A program made the position numbers and the translations under genes. The notes under the pieces were generated by a model that searched no databases, was not told the DNA's origin, and worked only from the letters and a program-made list of their open reading frames with translations. A stretch of DNA of 64,000 bases from an uncultured Ruminococcus sp. (GTDB taxonomy: Bacteria; Bacillota; Clostridia; Oscillospirales; CAG-272): the NCBI GenBank assembly GCA_902782445.1, contig CACZNC010000008.1, forward strand, positions 37,536-101,535, given 5' to 3'. Below, one piece after another: positions 52,243 through 61,384 of this stretch (within the stretch, counting starts at the first letter, position 1; each line of letters begins with the position of its first letter).

Positions 52243-52771
52243 TGGAGTAATCCCCCCTGACCATGATGTAAACGGATTCTGACTGTGCGACGAGACCGCG
52301 GCCGTCCGCACGGGGAATCAGGCACATGTGATTCTTCGTGAGAAATTCGCCGTTGTAGATTTCGTATCCGCCCGTAATGTCGGCCAGCCCCTGCTTCGCG
52401 TCGGGAGCCATACAGACGGCCGAGCCCGCCCGGAGCATCACTTCGCACGCGGATTCGGCGTAGAGGATGTCGCCCCAGGTCAGCTCCACCACCTCGAAGA
52501 CGGTGGACTGCCCGGAGGGGACCTCGACCGTCGTGACCGCGGGAGTTTCGGCGGCGGCGCGCTCGTTCCGGTAGGATTCCAGCGTCCCCACGATGCTCTC
52601 GATCCGTTTGTCCACTTCGGAGAGGATCTCGTTTTTGAACTGGTTCGAGAGATAGCTCAGGGTGACGATGGGATCGACCGAGCTGTCGTATGCGGCCGCG
52701 GATGCCAGCACCCCGGCGGACACAAGGAGCGCGCAGGCGGATGCGGCGACGGCGGCGATTTTCTTGTTCAT
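52229..52771 (-). CDS. Secreted protein of unknown function
   Basis: A 180-residue protein with a signal peptide (MNKKIAAVAASACALLVSAG, then VLASAAA). A short helical part follows (LSNQFKNEILSEVDKRIESI), then a beta domain with VPSGQSTVFEVVELTWGDIL and a C-terminal YNGEFLTKNHMCLIPRADGR segment. I have no family name for it, though it recurs next to SpoIID-like genes in Clostridia as far as I can recall. It overlaps the SpoIID-like gene and shares its promoter at 52831-52859. Confidence 0.7.
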   Translation of the reverse strand: MNKKIAAVAASACALLVSAGVLASAAAYDSSVDPIVTLSYLSNQFKNEILSEVDKRIESIVGTLESYRNERAAAETPAVTTVEVPSGQSTVFEVVELTWGDILYAESACEVMLRAGSAVCMAPDAKQGLADITGGYEIYNGEFLTKNHMCLIPRADGRGLVAQSESVYIMVRGDYSIVKG

Positions 52772-52830
52772 AGCGTCAAGACCTTTCAGCGGTTCGTCCG
52801 GGACCCTTTTCCGAGCCCCGCGCTTCTGCT

Positions 52831-52859
52831 ATTATACACGACGGAGCGGGATTTTTCAA
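52831..52859 (-). promoter_or_regulatory. Promoter of the SpoIID pair
   Basis: Minus strand TTGAAA (52859-52854), 17-base spacer, TATAAT (52836-52831), a sigma-A-like layout rather than a sporulation sigma factor site. Confidence 0.65.
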
Positions 52860-52931
52860 GAGCGGAGGCCCCATATCCCGCAAAAATTTACATTCCGTTC
52901 GTGAAATTGGCAATCGTTTCCCCTTTTTTCC

Positions 52932-55157
52932 TCATTCGAGGGCGATCTGCTCCGGGACCGCGATCCCCGTCGCCGGGATTTTGTTTTTGCGGCACTTGGA
53001 GAAGGCGGGGCGGGCGGCGTTTTCTCCGATGAGTGCCCTTGTGATCTTCAGCCCGTCCTTCATCGTGAACAGGGTGACGCCCTGGGACGAGCGGGTGGTC
53101 TTCACGGGCACGAGATCGGAGGAGATGAGGATACCCTTGTTCGCGCTGTTTTCGAGGAAGAGATCCGCGCTCTCCCCTTCTCCGAGGAAGAAGACGGCGG
53201 CGATGGGGGAAGCGGAAGAAAACGCCCCGGTGAGCTTTTTCCGGTTGGTCTTCGTCTCGTAGGCGGAGGCCGGGATCTTCACGCCCTTGCCGTTTTCAAA
53301 GAGGAAGAGGAAGCAGTCGCCCTCCTTGAAATCGGTGATCGCTTTCATCATGACGGGCCGCTCGCCGTCCTCAAATCCCAACCGCGCCGCGATGAACTCG
53401 CCGAGGGCGGAGGCCTTGACGGGATCGAATTCGGAGCAGCGGGTCTTGTAGCACTGGGCCCGGTCGGTGAAGAAGAGCACTTCCGCCGTGTTTTCCGTCT
53501 CCTCCGCGTTGACGATCTCGTCGCCCTCTTTCAGCTTCTGCTCGTCCGCGCGCATGAGGGACTGGCGGGTAATCTTCTTGAAATACCCCTCCTTCGTCAG
53601 CACGACGTAGACGGGATAATTGTCCTCCCCGGTGTCCTCGGGAACCGCGATCTGCGGGACTTCGTCGAGGATCTCCGTCTTCCGCGGCTGGCCGTATTTC
53701 TTCTTCACGGCGGCGAGCTGGCGGGCGATGAGCTCCTTGACCTTGATGTCGTCGGCAAGGACGGCTTCGAGGTCGGCGATCTCCTTCTGCAGGGCTTCGA
53801 TCTCGCGGATCCTTTCGAGGATGTATTCCCGGTTCAGGTGGCGCAGGCGGATCTCGGCGATGTACTCCGCCTGGACCTCGTCGATGGAGAAGCCCTCCAT
53901 CAGGCGCGGCACGACCTCGGATTCCTTCGCCGTCTCCCGGACGATGCGGATGGCCTTGTCGATATCGAGCAAAATCTTGCCCAGCGCCCGGAGAAGATGG
54001 AGCTTTTCCTTTTTCTTCCCGAGCTCGAAGGCCAGTTCCCGGCGGACGCACTTCATGCGGAACGCGATCCACTCGGTGAGGATGTCGCGGACGCCGAGCT
54101 GTTTCGGGGCTCCGTCGATCAGAACGGTGAAATTGCATCCGAAGCTGTCCTCCAGCGTGGTCTGCTGGAAGAGCTTCTGCATGAGCACGTCGGGATCGGT
54201 GCCGCGCTTGACGTCGATGGTCAGTTTCAGGCCGGAGAGGTCGGTCTCGTCGCGGATATCGGCGATCTCCCGGAACTTGCCGTCCTTGAGCATGTCCGCG
54301 ATCCGCTTGATGATGATCTCGACCGCCGTGGAATAGGGGATCTCGGTGATCTCGATCAGGCTCTCGGACTTGTCGTACCGGTATTTAGCCCGCACCCGGA
54401 CGCTCCCGGCCCCGGTCTCGTAGATCTGCCGCATCTGGTCCCGGTCGTAGAGCAGCGCGCCGCCCCCCGGAAAATCGGGACCCTTCACGATGTCCATGAG
54501 CTTTTCGACGCTCGTCTTCGAATTTTTGAGGAGCGCGATCGTGCCGTCACAGATCTCCCCGAGGTTGAAGGAACAGATCTGGGAGGCAAGTCCCACGGCG
54601 ATGCCCGTGTTCGGCGAGACGAGGATGTTCGGAAAGGACGTGGGAAGCAGGACCGGTTCCGTCTTCGTGTTGTCGTAGTTCGGGACCATGTCGACGGCGT
54701 CCTTGTCGATCCCCCCGAAGATCTCGGCGGCGATCTTTTCGAGCCGGACTTCGGTGTACCGGGACGCGGCGGGGGAGGTGTCGCGGCTGTACTGCTTGCC
54801 GAAGGTCCCTTTCGAATCGATGAAGGGATGGAGGAGGGATTCGTTGTCCCGGGTCAGGCGCACGAGGGTGTCGTAGATCGCAGCGTCGCCGTGGGGGTTG
54901 AGCTGCATGGTGGCCCCTACGACGTTCGCGCTTTTGATATAGTCCGCCCCGGCGTTGAGCAGTCCCATCTTGTACATCGTATAGAGCAGCTTCCGGTGGG
55001 AGGGCTTGAAGCCGTCGATCTCCGGGATGGCGCGGGAGACGATCACGCTCATGGCGTAGGGCATGTAGTTCGTCTCGATGGTCTCGGTGATCTGCTGATC
55101 CCGGATCACGGGCGATTTTTCATCGACGGAAACGGTTTCTTTTTTCTTTCTGGGCAT
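52932..55157 (-). CDS. parC: Type IIA topoisomerase subunit A (ParC/GyrA family)
   Basis: A 741-residue subunit A. The QRDR region reads SRAIPEIDGFKPSHRKLLYT, then MYKMGLL, differing from the usual IPDVRDGLKP. The catalytic Tyr134 is in SPAASRYTE. A coiled coil and tower region follow, and a shortened C-terminal beta-pinwheel (about 230 residues) with blades such as YPVYVVLTKEGYFKKITRQS. The short C-terminus favours ParC-like over GyrA. No gyrB/parE partner is in the window. CAGAGGAAAAA precedes the ATG. It ends the eda-prfA-tsaC-GH125 run. Confidence 0.85.
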   Translation of the reverse strand: MPRKKKETVSVDEKSPVIRDQQITETIETNYMPYAMSVIVSRAIPEIDGFKPSHRKLLYTMYKMGLLNAGADYIKSANVVGATMQLNPHGDAAIYDTLVRLTRDNESLLHPFIDSKGTFGKQYSRDTSPAASRYTEVRLEKIAAEIFGGIDKDAVDMVPNYDNTKTEPVLLPTSFPNILVSPNTGIAVGLASQICSFNLGEICDGTIALLKNSKTSVEKLMDIVKGPDFPGGGALLYDRDQMRQIYETGAGSVRVRAKYRYDKSESLIEITEIPYSTAVEIIIKRIADMLKDGKFREIADIRDETDLSGLKLTIDVKRGTDPDVLMQKLFQQTTLEDSFGCNFTVLIDGAPKQLGVRDILTEWIAFRMKCVRRELAFELGKKKEKLHLLRALGKILLDIDKAIRIVRETAKESEVVPRLMEGFSIDEVQAEYIAEIRLRHLNREYILERIREIEALQKEIADLEAVLADDIKVKELIARQLAAVKKKYGQPRKTEILDEVPQIAVPEDTGEDNYPVYVVLTKEGYFKKITRQSLMRADEQKLKEGDEIVNAEETENTAEVLFFTDRAQCYKTRCSEFDPVKASALGEFIAARLGFEDGERPVMMKAITDFKEGDCFLFLFENGKGVKIPASAYETKTNRKKLTGAFSSASPIAAVFFLGEGESADLFLENSANKGILISSDLVPVKTTRSSQGVTLFTMKDGLKITRALIGENAARPAFSKCRKNKIPATGIAVPEQIALE

Positions 55158-55178
55158 TTTTTCCTCTGAGTTGGATGA

Positions 55179-56462
55179 TTATCGGGACGCGGCGTGGATG
55201 ACGAATTCGGCAAAGATGGAGTTGGCCCAGGCAAACCACGCGCGGGTGAAGAGTTCGGGATCGTCCTTGTGGAAGCCCTCGTGCATCAGTCCCCGTCCGG
55301 CGGTCGTGGTCTCGAAGAGATCGAGCAGGTAGTCGATCTCCGCGTCGTCCGTGGAAGTCAGGCCCTGCATGGCGAGGGAGACGTGCCAGATATAGTCCTT
55401 CGGGGTGTGGGGGGAACCGACGCCCTTCGCGGCCTTGCCCTCGAAATAATAGGGATTGCGCTTCGAAAGGATGAACTTCCGGGTGTTCTGGTAGATCGGA
55501 TCGTCGGGAGAGCACCAGCCGAGGTAGGGGAGGGAGAGCAGGCTCGGGACGTTCGCGTCGTCCATCGTGAGATAGTGCCCGAGGCCGTCCGTCTCGTAGG
55601 CGTAGATCTTTCCGAATTCGGGATCCTCGGTCACGGCGAATTCCGCGATGCCGGCGTTGATCTCGGAGCGGAGCTTTTCCGCGCGGTAAGCGAATCCCTC
55701 GTCCGTCCAGACGTCCCGGGCGATCTCGGCCATGTACCCGAGGATCACGGAGGCGAACATTTCGGAGGGGATGAGATAGTGGTAGGTGCAGCTGTCGTCG
55801 CTGGGGCGGAAGCCGGACCAGGTCATGCCGGTGTATCCGACGGGGGAACCCTTGCCGTCGTGGGAGAGGGTGTCGGTGGGCGGGCAGTTGGTGCGGCGGA
55901 AATAGTACCGGGAATTCTCCTCATGCCGCTGTTCACGCTCGAAGGTGTCGAGGATCGTGCGGCAGGCGGCCTTGAACGTGGAGTCGAGATGGTCGGTAGT
56001 CTCCGAGGCCTTCCATAAGTGATAGGCGAGGTTGACGGGATAGCAGAGGGAGTCGACCTCGTATTTGCGCTCCCAGGCCATGGGGTTGCGGAATTCGGTG
56101 TCGTCGTGGAACTGCCACTGGGTGATGTGGTCGCCGGTGCGGTTGAAGGCGTTGGCGTAGGGGTCGTTGACGACGCAGAGGGACTGCCGTTTCACGAGGC
56201 TGGCGACGAACGCGCGGATATCGGGATCCTCCTTCGTCAGGGGAAGATAGTGGCGGACCTGGGCGGACGAATCCCGCAGCCACATGGCCGGAATGTCGCC
56301 GGTAATCACGAACGCGCCGTTCTCATCGTTCGTCACGGTGGTCTCGATGGTGTTCAGATAGGTGGCCGGGAACATCTCCGCGATGACGGGACGGCCCATT
56401 TTTCTGAGTTTGTCCTGCACGGACGCCACATATTCGTTCATTTTTTCGGTGATCAGAGACAT
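55179..56462 (-). CDS. GH125 exo-alpha-1,6-mannosidase
   Basis: A 427-residue metal-independent alpha-mannosidase of GH125. ITGDIPAMWLRDSSAQVRHY, AFNRTGDHITQWQFHDDTEF and TGMTWSGFRPSDD are family blocks around the acid and base; the (alpha/alpha)6 barrel ends LMHEGFHKDDPELFTRAWFA. It has no signal peptide, so it would trim imported mannosides, for example from N-glycans or yeast mannan. CCGGAGGAAACC precedes the ATG. It lies 28 bases after tsaC and 21 before parC in an otherwise housekeeping run. Confidence 0.9.
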   Translation of the reverse strand: MSLITEKMNEYVASVQDKLRKMGRPVIAEMFPATYLNTIETTVTNDENGAFVITGDIPAMWLRDSSAQVRHYLPLTKEDPDIRAFVASLVKRQSLCVVNDPYANAFNRTGDHITQWQFHDDTEFRNPMAWERKYEVDSLCYPVNLAYHLWKASETTDHLDSTFKAACRTILDTFEREQRHEENSRYYFRRTNCPPTDTLSHDGKGSPVGYTGMTWSGFRPSDDSCTYHYLIPSEMFASVILGYMAEIARDVWTDEGFAYRAEKLRSEINAGIAEFAVTEDPEFGKIYAYETDGLGHYLTMDDANVPSLLSLPYLGWCSPDDPIYQNTRKFILSKRNPYYFEGKAAKGVGSPHTPKDYIWHVSLAMQGLTSTDDAEIDYLLDLFETTTAGRGLMHEGFHKDDPELFTRAWFAWANSIFAEFVIHAASR

Positions 56463-56490
56463 GGTTTCCTCCGGTTGATGGTTTTGGGGA

Positions 56491-57546
56491 TCAGGTCCGG
56501 CCCGATCCGAGGGTGAGGATCTTCGATCCTGCGGCGCGGATGATGCGGTTGTAGAGGGCCAGGGTCTCCCCTTCCGGTTCCGGCAGTTCCGCGTAGATCG
56601 TTTCGAGCCCCGCTTCGTCGGCCCTTCTGAGGAGGGAGAAAAGACGGCGGGATGCCTCCTTCGCGTCTCCCCGGTTTCCCGTGAGCAGCATCATGCCGCC
56701 CCCGAAATACCCGGCGTCCTCGTTCGGGATCATGACGCCGTACTTTCCTGAGGCGTGCTCCCGGACGTATTCGAGGAATTTCGCGTGGGAGGCGTTGATG
56801 AGGACGACTTCGGCTTTCGGGGCGTAGTGCCGGTACTTCATGCCCGGGGATTCCGGGGTCCCGTCGGCGGCCAGGGAGGGCTCCACCACGGCGGGGGCGA
56901 TCCTCACCTCCCGGCAGACCTCGGCCAGCATCTCCGGCGTGACGGCTCCCGGTCTCAGAACCGTGCAGGCGTCGTCCCCGTCCGGCCGCACGACGGTGGA
57001 TTCCAGCCCGATCTCACAGGGGCCGCCGTCCACGATCATCTCGATCCTGCCGTTCATATCGGCATAGACGTGCTCCGCGGCGGTGGGGGAGGGGCTGCCG
57101 GAACGGTTGGCGGAAGGCGCGGCGATGGGATGGCCGGACACTTCGATCAGCCGTCTGGCCACGGGGTTGGAGGGGCAGCGCACGGCCACGGTCCCGAGCC
57201 CTGCCGTCACGGTGGAGGGGATGCGGTCGGTCTTCTCGAGGATCACGGTCAGAGGCCCCGGCATGAACCGCTTCGCGAGCCGGAAATAGAGCGGTCCGGG
57301 GCGGGCGAAGTCTTCGGCTTCCTCCGGGCGGGCGACGTGTACGATCAGCGGATTGTCCGCGGGACGCCCCTTCGCCGCATAGATCTTTTCCGCGCTGGTC
57401 TCAAGGAGCGCGCTCCCGGCCAGCCCGTACACCGTCTCCGTGGGAATCGCGACGAGCCCGCCTCCCCGGATGATCCGCGCGGCCTTTTCGATGACCCGTT
57501 CGTTTTCCGCGGGATCGCCGGTGATTTTCAAAACCTCAGTTGTCAT
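56491..57546 (-). CDS. tsaC: L-threonylcarbamoyladenylate synthase (Sua5/TsaC type)
   Basis: A 351-residue enzyme that makes threonylcarbamoyl-AMP for the t6A37 modification of tRNAs reading ANN codons. The YrdC/TsaC domain has [36 protein letters not shown] and the substrate motif [11 protein letters not shown]. The extra C-terminal Sua5 domain begins about residue 235 ([15 protein letters not shown]), so this is the long Sua5 form. Its start overlaps prfA by 11 bases, a common neighbour in Bacillota. Confidence 0.92.
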   Translation of the reverse strand: MTTEVLKITGDPAENERVIEKAARIIRGGGLVAIPTETVYGLAGSALLETSAEKIYAAKGRPADNPLIVHVARPEEAEDFARPGPLYFRLAKRFMPGPLTVILEKTDRIPSTVTAGLGTVAVRCPSNPVARRLIEVSGHPIAAPSANRSGSPSPTAAEHVYADMNGRIEMIVDGGPCEIGLESTVVRPDGDDACTVLRPGAVTPEMLAEVCREVRIAPAVVEPSLAADGTPESPGMKYRHYAPKAEVVLINASHAKFLEYVREHASGKYGVMIPNEDAGYFGGGMMLLTGNRGDAKEASRRLFSLLRRADEAGLETIYAELPEPEGETLALYNRIIRAAGSKILTLGSGRT

Positions 57547-58621
57547 TGCCGTTACCTTCGCCGTTTTTCAGTTTTTCCGCCGTGTCCGCCGTGGCGAGGG
57601 CGTCGATCAGTCCGCCGAGTTCGCCGTTGATGATGCTTTCGAGGGAATAGAGCGTCAGGCCGATGCGGTGGTCGGTGACGCGGCTCTCGCGGAAATTGTA
57701 GGTGCGGATCCGTTCGCTGCGGTCCCCCGTTCCGACCTGGGACCTGCGTTCGCTGGCGATCCGGTCGCTCTGTTCCCGGCGTTTGAGATCGTAGAGCTTG
57801 GCGCGGAGCAGTTTCATCGCCTTGTCGCGGTTCTTGAACTGGCTGCGCTCGTCCTGACATTCGATCACGATGCCGGTGGGCTTATGCAGGAGGCGGATGG
57901 CGGATTCGGTCTTGTTGACGTGCTGTCCGCCCGCGCCGCTGGATTTGATGGTTTCGATCTCGAGATCGTTCTGGGAGATCTCCACCTCCACATCCTCCGC
58001 CTCGGGCAGAACCGCCACGGTCGCCGTCGAGGTGTGGATGCGCCCGGAGGTCTCGGTCTCCGGCACGCGCTGGACCCGGTGGACGCCGCTCTCATACTTG
58101 AAGCGGGAATAGGCGCCCTCCCCGTTGACGAGGAAGGTGATCTCCTTATATCCGCCGAGCTCCGTCCCGTTGAATCCGACGAGCTCCGTGCGGAAATGCG
58201 CCGCGTCCGCGTACATCACGTACATCCGGTAGAGCACCGCCGCGAACAGGGCCGCCTCTTCCCCGCCCGCTCCGGCCCGGATCTCCACGACGACGTTCTT
58301 GCCGTCGAGGGGGTCCTTCGGGAGCAGGAGGATCTTCAGCTCCTCCTCGTATCTTGCGGCGTCTTCCTTGGCGGCTTTCAGTTCTTCGTCCGCCATCGCG
58401 AGAAGTTCCGGGTCGCTTTCGGAGGAGAGGAGCGCGAGGGCTTCTTCCCCGTCGGAGAGCGCTTTTTTGTACTGGCGGAATTTTTCGATCACGGGGGCGA
58501 GGGCGGCCCGTTCCTTGAGGAGCGCGGTACACCGGTCGATATCTTTTGCCGTCGACGGATCGGAGAGCTCCGCGTCGATGCCGTCGAACCGCTTTTCCGC
58601 TTCGTTCAGCCTCTCAAACAT
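57536..58621 (-). CDS. prfA: Peptide chain release factor 1
   Basis: A 361-residue RF1 that recognises UAA and UAG. The GGQ catalytic motif is at 231-233 ([15 protein letters not shown]), and the codon-recognition region has [14 protein letters not shown], where PET stands at the PxT anticodon-like position of RF1. The start at 58621 has GGAGGAGAGGGCG before it; the longer frame to 58651 is within eda. The gene overlaps eda by eight bases and tsaC by 11, so all three are probably translationally coupled. Confidence 0.95.
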   Translation of the reverse strand: MFERLNEAEKRFDGIDAELSDPSTAKDIDRCTALLKERAALAPVIEKFRQYKKALSDGEEALALLSSESDPELLAMADEELKAAKEDAARYEEELKILLLPKDPLDGKNVVVEIRAGAGGEEAALFAAVLYRMYVMYADAAHFRTELVGFNGTELGGYKEITFLVNGEGAYSRFKYESGVHRVQRVPETETSGRIHTSTATVAVLPEAEDVEVEISQNDLEIETIKSSGAGGQHVNKTESAIRLLHKPTGIVIECQDERSQFKNRDKAMKLLRAKLYDLKRREQSDRIASERRSQVGTGDRSERIRTYNFRESRVTDHRIGLTLYSLESIINGELGGLIDALATADTAEKLKNGEGNGNDN

Positions 58622-59267
58622 CGCCCTCTCCTCCCCGGATCCGCAAGACAAGCCGCCTCACCTCCGCGGCCGTCTCCCGGATCCCGTCATAGTCTCCGCG
58701 GGCAAGCCGGTCCTTATCCGCGATGAAGCTCCCGCCGCAGCAGAAAACGCATTTCAGCCGGAGATACTCCGCCGCGTTCCCGAGGGTGATCCCCCCGGTG
58801 GGCATGAAGCGGACGTTCCGGTAGGGCGCCGAGAACGCTTTCAGCATCCGCGCTCCTCCAGCCGCCTCCGCCGGGAAGAATTTCAGCGCGGTGAATCCCA
58901 TCCCCATCGCGGCCTCGATCTCCGTCGGGGTCATGATCCCGGGGATGAAGGGGACACCCGCCGTGAGAGCCGCCTCCGCGATCTTCGGGTTGAACCCCGG
59001 CGCGACGACAAAACAGGCTCCCGCCGCGAGGGCCTCTTTCAGATCCGATTCGCCGAGGACCGTTCCCGCGCCGACCAGCAGACCGGGTTCGGCCTCCCGC
59101 ATCCCCGCGATCACGGACGCCGCGGCCGGTGTGCGGAAGGTGATCTCCGCCGCCCCGAGTCCCCCGGAAGTCAAAGCGGAGGCAAGGGGACCGGAAACGG
59201 AGGGATCCTCCGCCGTCACGACGGGAACGATCCCCGTATTTTCGAGTATGTCAAACCAGTTCATCAT
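58614..59267 (-). CDS. eda: 2-keto-3-deoxy-6-phosphogluconate aldolase (KDPG/KHG aldolase)
   Basis: A 217-residue class I aldolase that cleaves KDPG to pyruvate and glyceraldehyde 3-phosphate, serving uronate and gluconate breakdown. Glu41 and Arg45 ([11 protein letters not shown]), [11 protein letters not shown], the Schiff-base Lys129 in [12 protein letters not shown] and PTGGI are visible. It begins ATGATG only ten bases after a strong terminator hairpin, with no clear ribosome site. It overlaps prfA by eight bases. With the sugar hydrolases of the window it suggests use of uronic acids. Confidence 0.93.
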   Translation of the reverse strand: MMNWFDILENTGIVPVVTAEDPSVSGPLASALTSGGLGAAEITFRTPAAASVIAGMREAEPGLLVGAGTVLGESDLKEALAAGACFVVAPGFNPKIAEAALTAGVPFIPGIMTPTEIEAAMGMGFTALKFFPAEAAGGARMLKAFSAPYRNVRFMPTGGITLGNAAEYLRLKCVFCCGGSFIADKDRLARGDYDGIRETAAEVRRLVLRIRGGEGDV

Positions 59268-59276
59268 ATTCGCATG

Positions 59277-59317
59277 AAAACGATACTCCGGTACGCGGAA
59301 AACATACCGGAATATCG
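59277..59317 (-). terminator. Terminator of the M18 aminopeptidase gene
   Basis: A 13-bp stem (CGATATTCCGGTA with TACCGGAGTATCG, one T-G) and an 11-base loop are followed by TTTTC on the minus strand. It ends ten bases before the eda start. Confidence 0.75.
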
Positions 59318-59341
59318 CTGTACCTCAGAGAAAATGCGGTC

Positions 59342-60754
59342 TTATCTGCAGAACGCCGCGAACGCACGGTGCGCCTCGTAGAGGTCGGCCTTGGAAATGA
59401 GTTCGAAAGGCGCGTGCATGGAGAGGACCGGAACGCCGATGTCCACGGTCTCGATGTTGTGATCCGCGATGTACATGGCAACGGTGCCGCCGCCGCCCTG
59501 ATCGACCTTGCCGAGCTCGGCGGTCTGCCAGATCACGCCTGCGTCGTCGAAGATCTTCCGCACTTCGCCCACCAGTTCCGCGGAGGCGTCGTTGGTGCCG
59601 CCCTTTCCGCCGGATCCGGTGTACTTGGCAAGACCCACGCCCGCGTGAACGATGGCGGAGTTGCGCTTCTCGTAGACCTCGGGGTAGTTCGGGTCGAAGG
59701 CGGCCGTCACGTCGGCGGAGAGGCACTTCGATCTGTCGCGGACGACGTTCGGGTTGCCGCCGAGGTTCTTCGCCAGCTCGTCGATCAGATCCGAAAGCAG
59801 GACGCACTGCATGCCGCTGACGCCCACGCTCCCGATCTCTTCCTTGTCGGCGAGGACCGCGATATTGGTGTGGACGCTCTCCTCCGCTTCCATGAGGGCG
59901 GTAAGGGCGGGATAGGAGCAGACCCGGTCGTCGTGGCCGTAGGAGCCGATCAGCCAGCGGTCAAGCCCCACGTCCACGGTGTTCTGGGCGGGGACGATCG
60001 AGAGTTCCGCGCTGATGAAGTCGGATTCGGTGATCCCGTATTTCTCATTGAGGAGGATCATGATGTTCAGCTTCGACTTCTCGTCGGCGGGGGTGATTTT
60101 GCCGTCTTCCTCGATGAAGGGGGAGGAGCCGAGGATCACGTTCAGTCCTTCGCCGGTGAAAGCCTGTCCGAGGGGACGCCCGTTCTGATCCTTCGCAAGA
60201 TGCGGGAGCAGGTCGGAGATGCAGAGGACGGGATCGCCGGGTTCGTCGCCGATCCGGATCTTTACGGTCTCGCCGTCGGCCTTCGTCACCACGCCGTGGA
60301 GGGCCAGCGGGATGGTGATCCACTGATACTTGCGGATGCCGCCGTAATAGTGGGTCTTGAAATAGGCGAAGCCGTCGTTCTCGAAGAGGGGATGCTGTTT
60401 CAGATCGAGCCGGGGGGAGTCGATGTGGGCCGCGCAGATGCGGACGCCGTTCTCGATGGGCTCCGTCCCCACGTGCATGGCGAAGAGGCTCTTGCCCCGG
60501 TTGTTGAGATAGAGCCGGTCTCCCGCCTTGATGGGATCGCCGACGGAATAGGGCTTATACCCCGCCGCTTCCAAAAGTTCGATCCCGGCTTCGACGGCTT
60601 CGCGCTCGGTCTTCGATTTGTCGAGCCACGCGGAATAGCCGACGGCGTAGTCCTTCGCCTGCTGAAGCTCTTCGGGGGTCTTCACTTCGAACGCGCTCTT
60701 TTTCTTGTAGAAGAGCTCCTCTTTCAGGGCCTGTCCTCTGGTCTTCTCGCTCAT
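59342..60754 (-). CDS. M18-family aminopeptidase
   Basis: A 470-residue dinuclear-zinc aminopeptidase of family M18 (aspartyl aminopeptidase-like, ApeA). CAAHIDSPRLDLKQ (metal His and Asp), ADKEEIGSVGVSG (catalytic and metal Glu), the insert GLDRWLIGSYGHDDRVCSY (metal Asp) and the C-terminal SMHAPFE with the last metal His are all present. It is cytoplasmic and releases N-terminal acidic or neutral residues from peptides. AGAAAGGAAATC precedes the ATG. It appears monocistronic, ending at the terminator upstream of eda. Confidence 0.92.
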   Translation of the reverse strand: MSEKTRGQALKEELFYKKKSAFEVKTPEELQQAKDYAVGYSAWLDKSKTEREAVEAGIELLEAAGYKPYSVGDPIKAGDRLYLNNRGKSLFAMHVGTEPIENGVRICAAHIDSPRLDLKQHPLFENDGFAYFKTHYYGGIRKYQWITIPLALHGVVTKADGETVKIRIGDEPGDPVLCISDLLPHLAKDQNGRPLGQAFTGEGLNVILGSSPFIEEDGKITPADEKSKLNIMILLNEKYGITESDFISAELSIVPAQNTVDVGLDRWLIGSYGHDDRVCSYPALTALMEAEESVHTNIAVLADKEEIGSVGVSGMQCVLLSDLIDELAKNLGGNPNVVRDRSKCLSADVTAAFDPNYPEVYEKRNSAIVHAGVGLAKYTGSGGKGGTNDASAELVGEVRKIFDDAGVIWQTAELGKVDQGGGGTVAMYIADHNIETVDIGVPVLSMHAPFELISKADLYEAHRAFAAFCR

Positions 60755-60814
60755 GTTGAGGATTTCCTTTCTGTGATTTCAATTTCTTTATGTTCGGATG
60801 AAATATTGCCGTGT

Positions 60815-61384
60815 TCAGGAATAGACTTTCCGGAAGATCTCCGCCTTGTCGAGAATGGCCCCGATCTTGACGTTCAGATCGTCGTAGGGCGTGCGGACGA
60901 GATTGCCGTTTTCGTCGTCGTATTCCTCTTCCAGCGACCAGAACGTCACGGTGTCCACGTCGGTCTCGAAAGCGGCGAGCACCGGGGTCCAGCGGCCGTA
61001 GATCGAATAGAGATAGGCGAGATAATACGCGCCGCACCGGATATTGATCTCGGGATCGTAGAGCGCCGTGTACTCGTACCGGGTGTGCATGGCGCCGTTC
61101 AGCCAGTCCATCGTCTCCGGCCTGATCTGCATGAGCCCGATGCGTCCGTCGTCGGACTTGGTATTGCTCCGGTAGCCGCTCTCCACGAAGATCACGGCGT
61201 GGAGCATGGATTCGGGGACGCCGTACTCCGTCGAATACTTCGAGACGAGGTCGGTGTAGTCCCTCGGGTTCGCGGCTTTTTCCAGCTGTTCGCAGAGGAA
61301 CTGATACCCGTATCCCAGCAGAACGGACGCGGCGAGGATGATGACGATGACGGTGCTGCGGCGCACGGCGGAACGGAATTTCAT
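60815..61384 (-). CDS. Membrane-anchored lytic transglycosylase (Slt/MltE type)
   Basis: A 189-residue protein with one N-terminal membrane anchor (STVIVIILAASVLLGYGYQF) and a family 23 transglycosylase domain: EYGVPESMLHAVIFVESGY has the catalytic Glu, then GRIGLMQIRPETM and GAYYLAYLYSIYG. It cleaves glycan strands of peptidoglycan outside the membrane. Its start overlaps the coaE stop (ATGA), a pairing frequent in Bacillota. A longer frame up to 61975 runs antisense-like within coaE and is not used. Confidence 0.88.
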   Translation of the reverse strand: MKFRSAVRRSTVIVIILAASVLLGYGYQFLCEQLEKAANPRDYTDLVSKYSTEYGVPESMLHAVIFVESGYRSNTKSDDGRIGLMQIRPETMDWLNGAMHTRYEYTALYDPEINIRCGAYYLAYLYSIYGRWTPVLAAFETDVDTVTFWSLEEEYDDENGNLVRTPYDDLNVKIGAILDKAEIFRKVYS

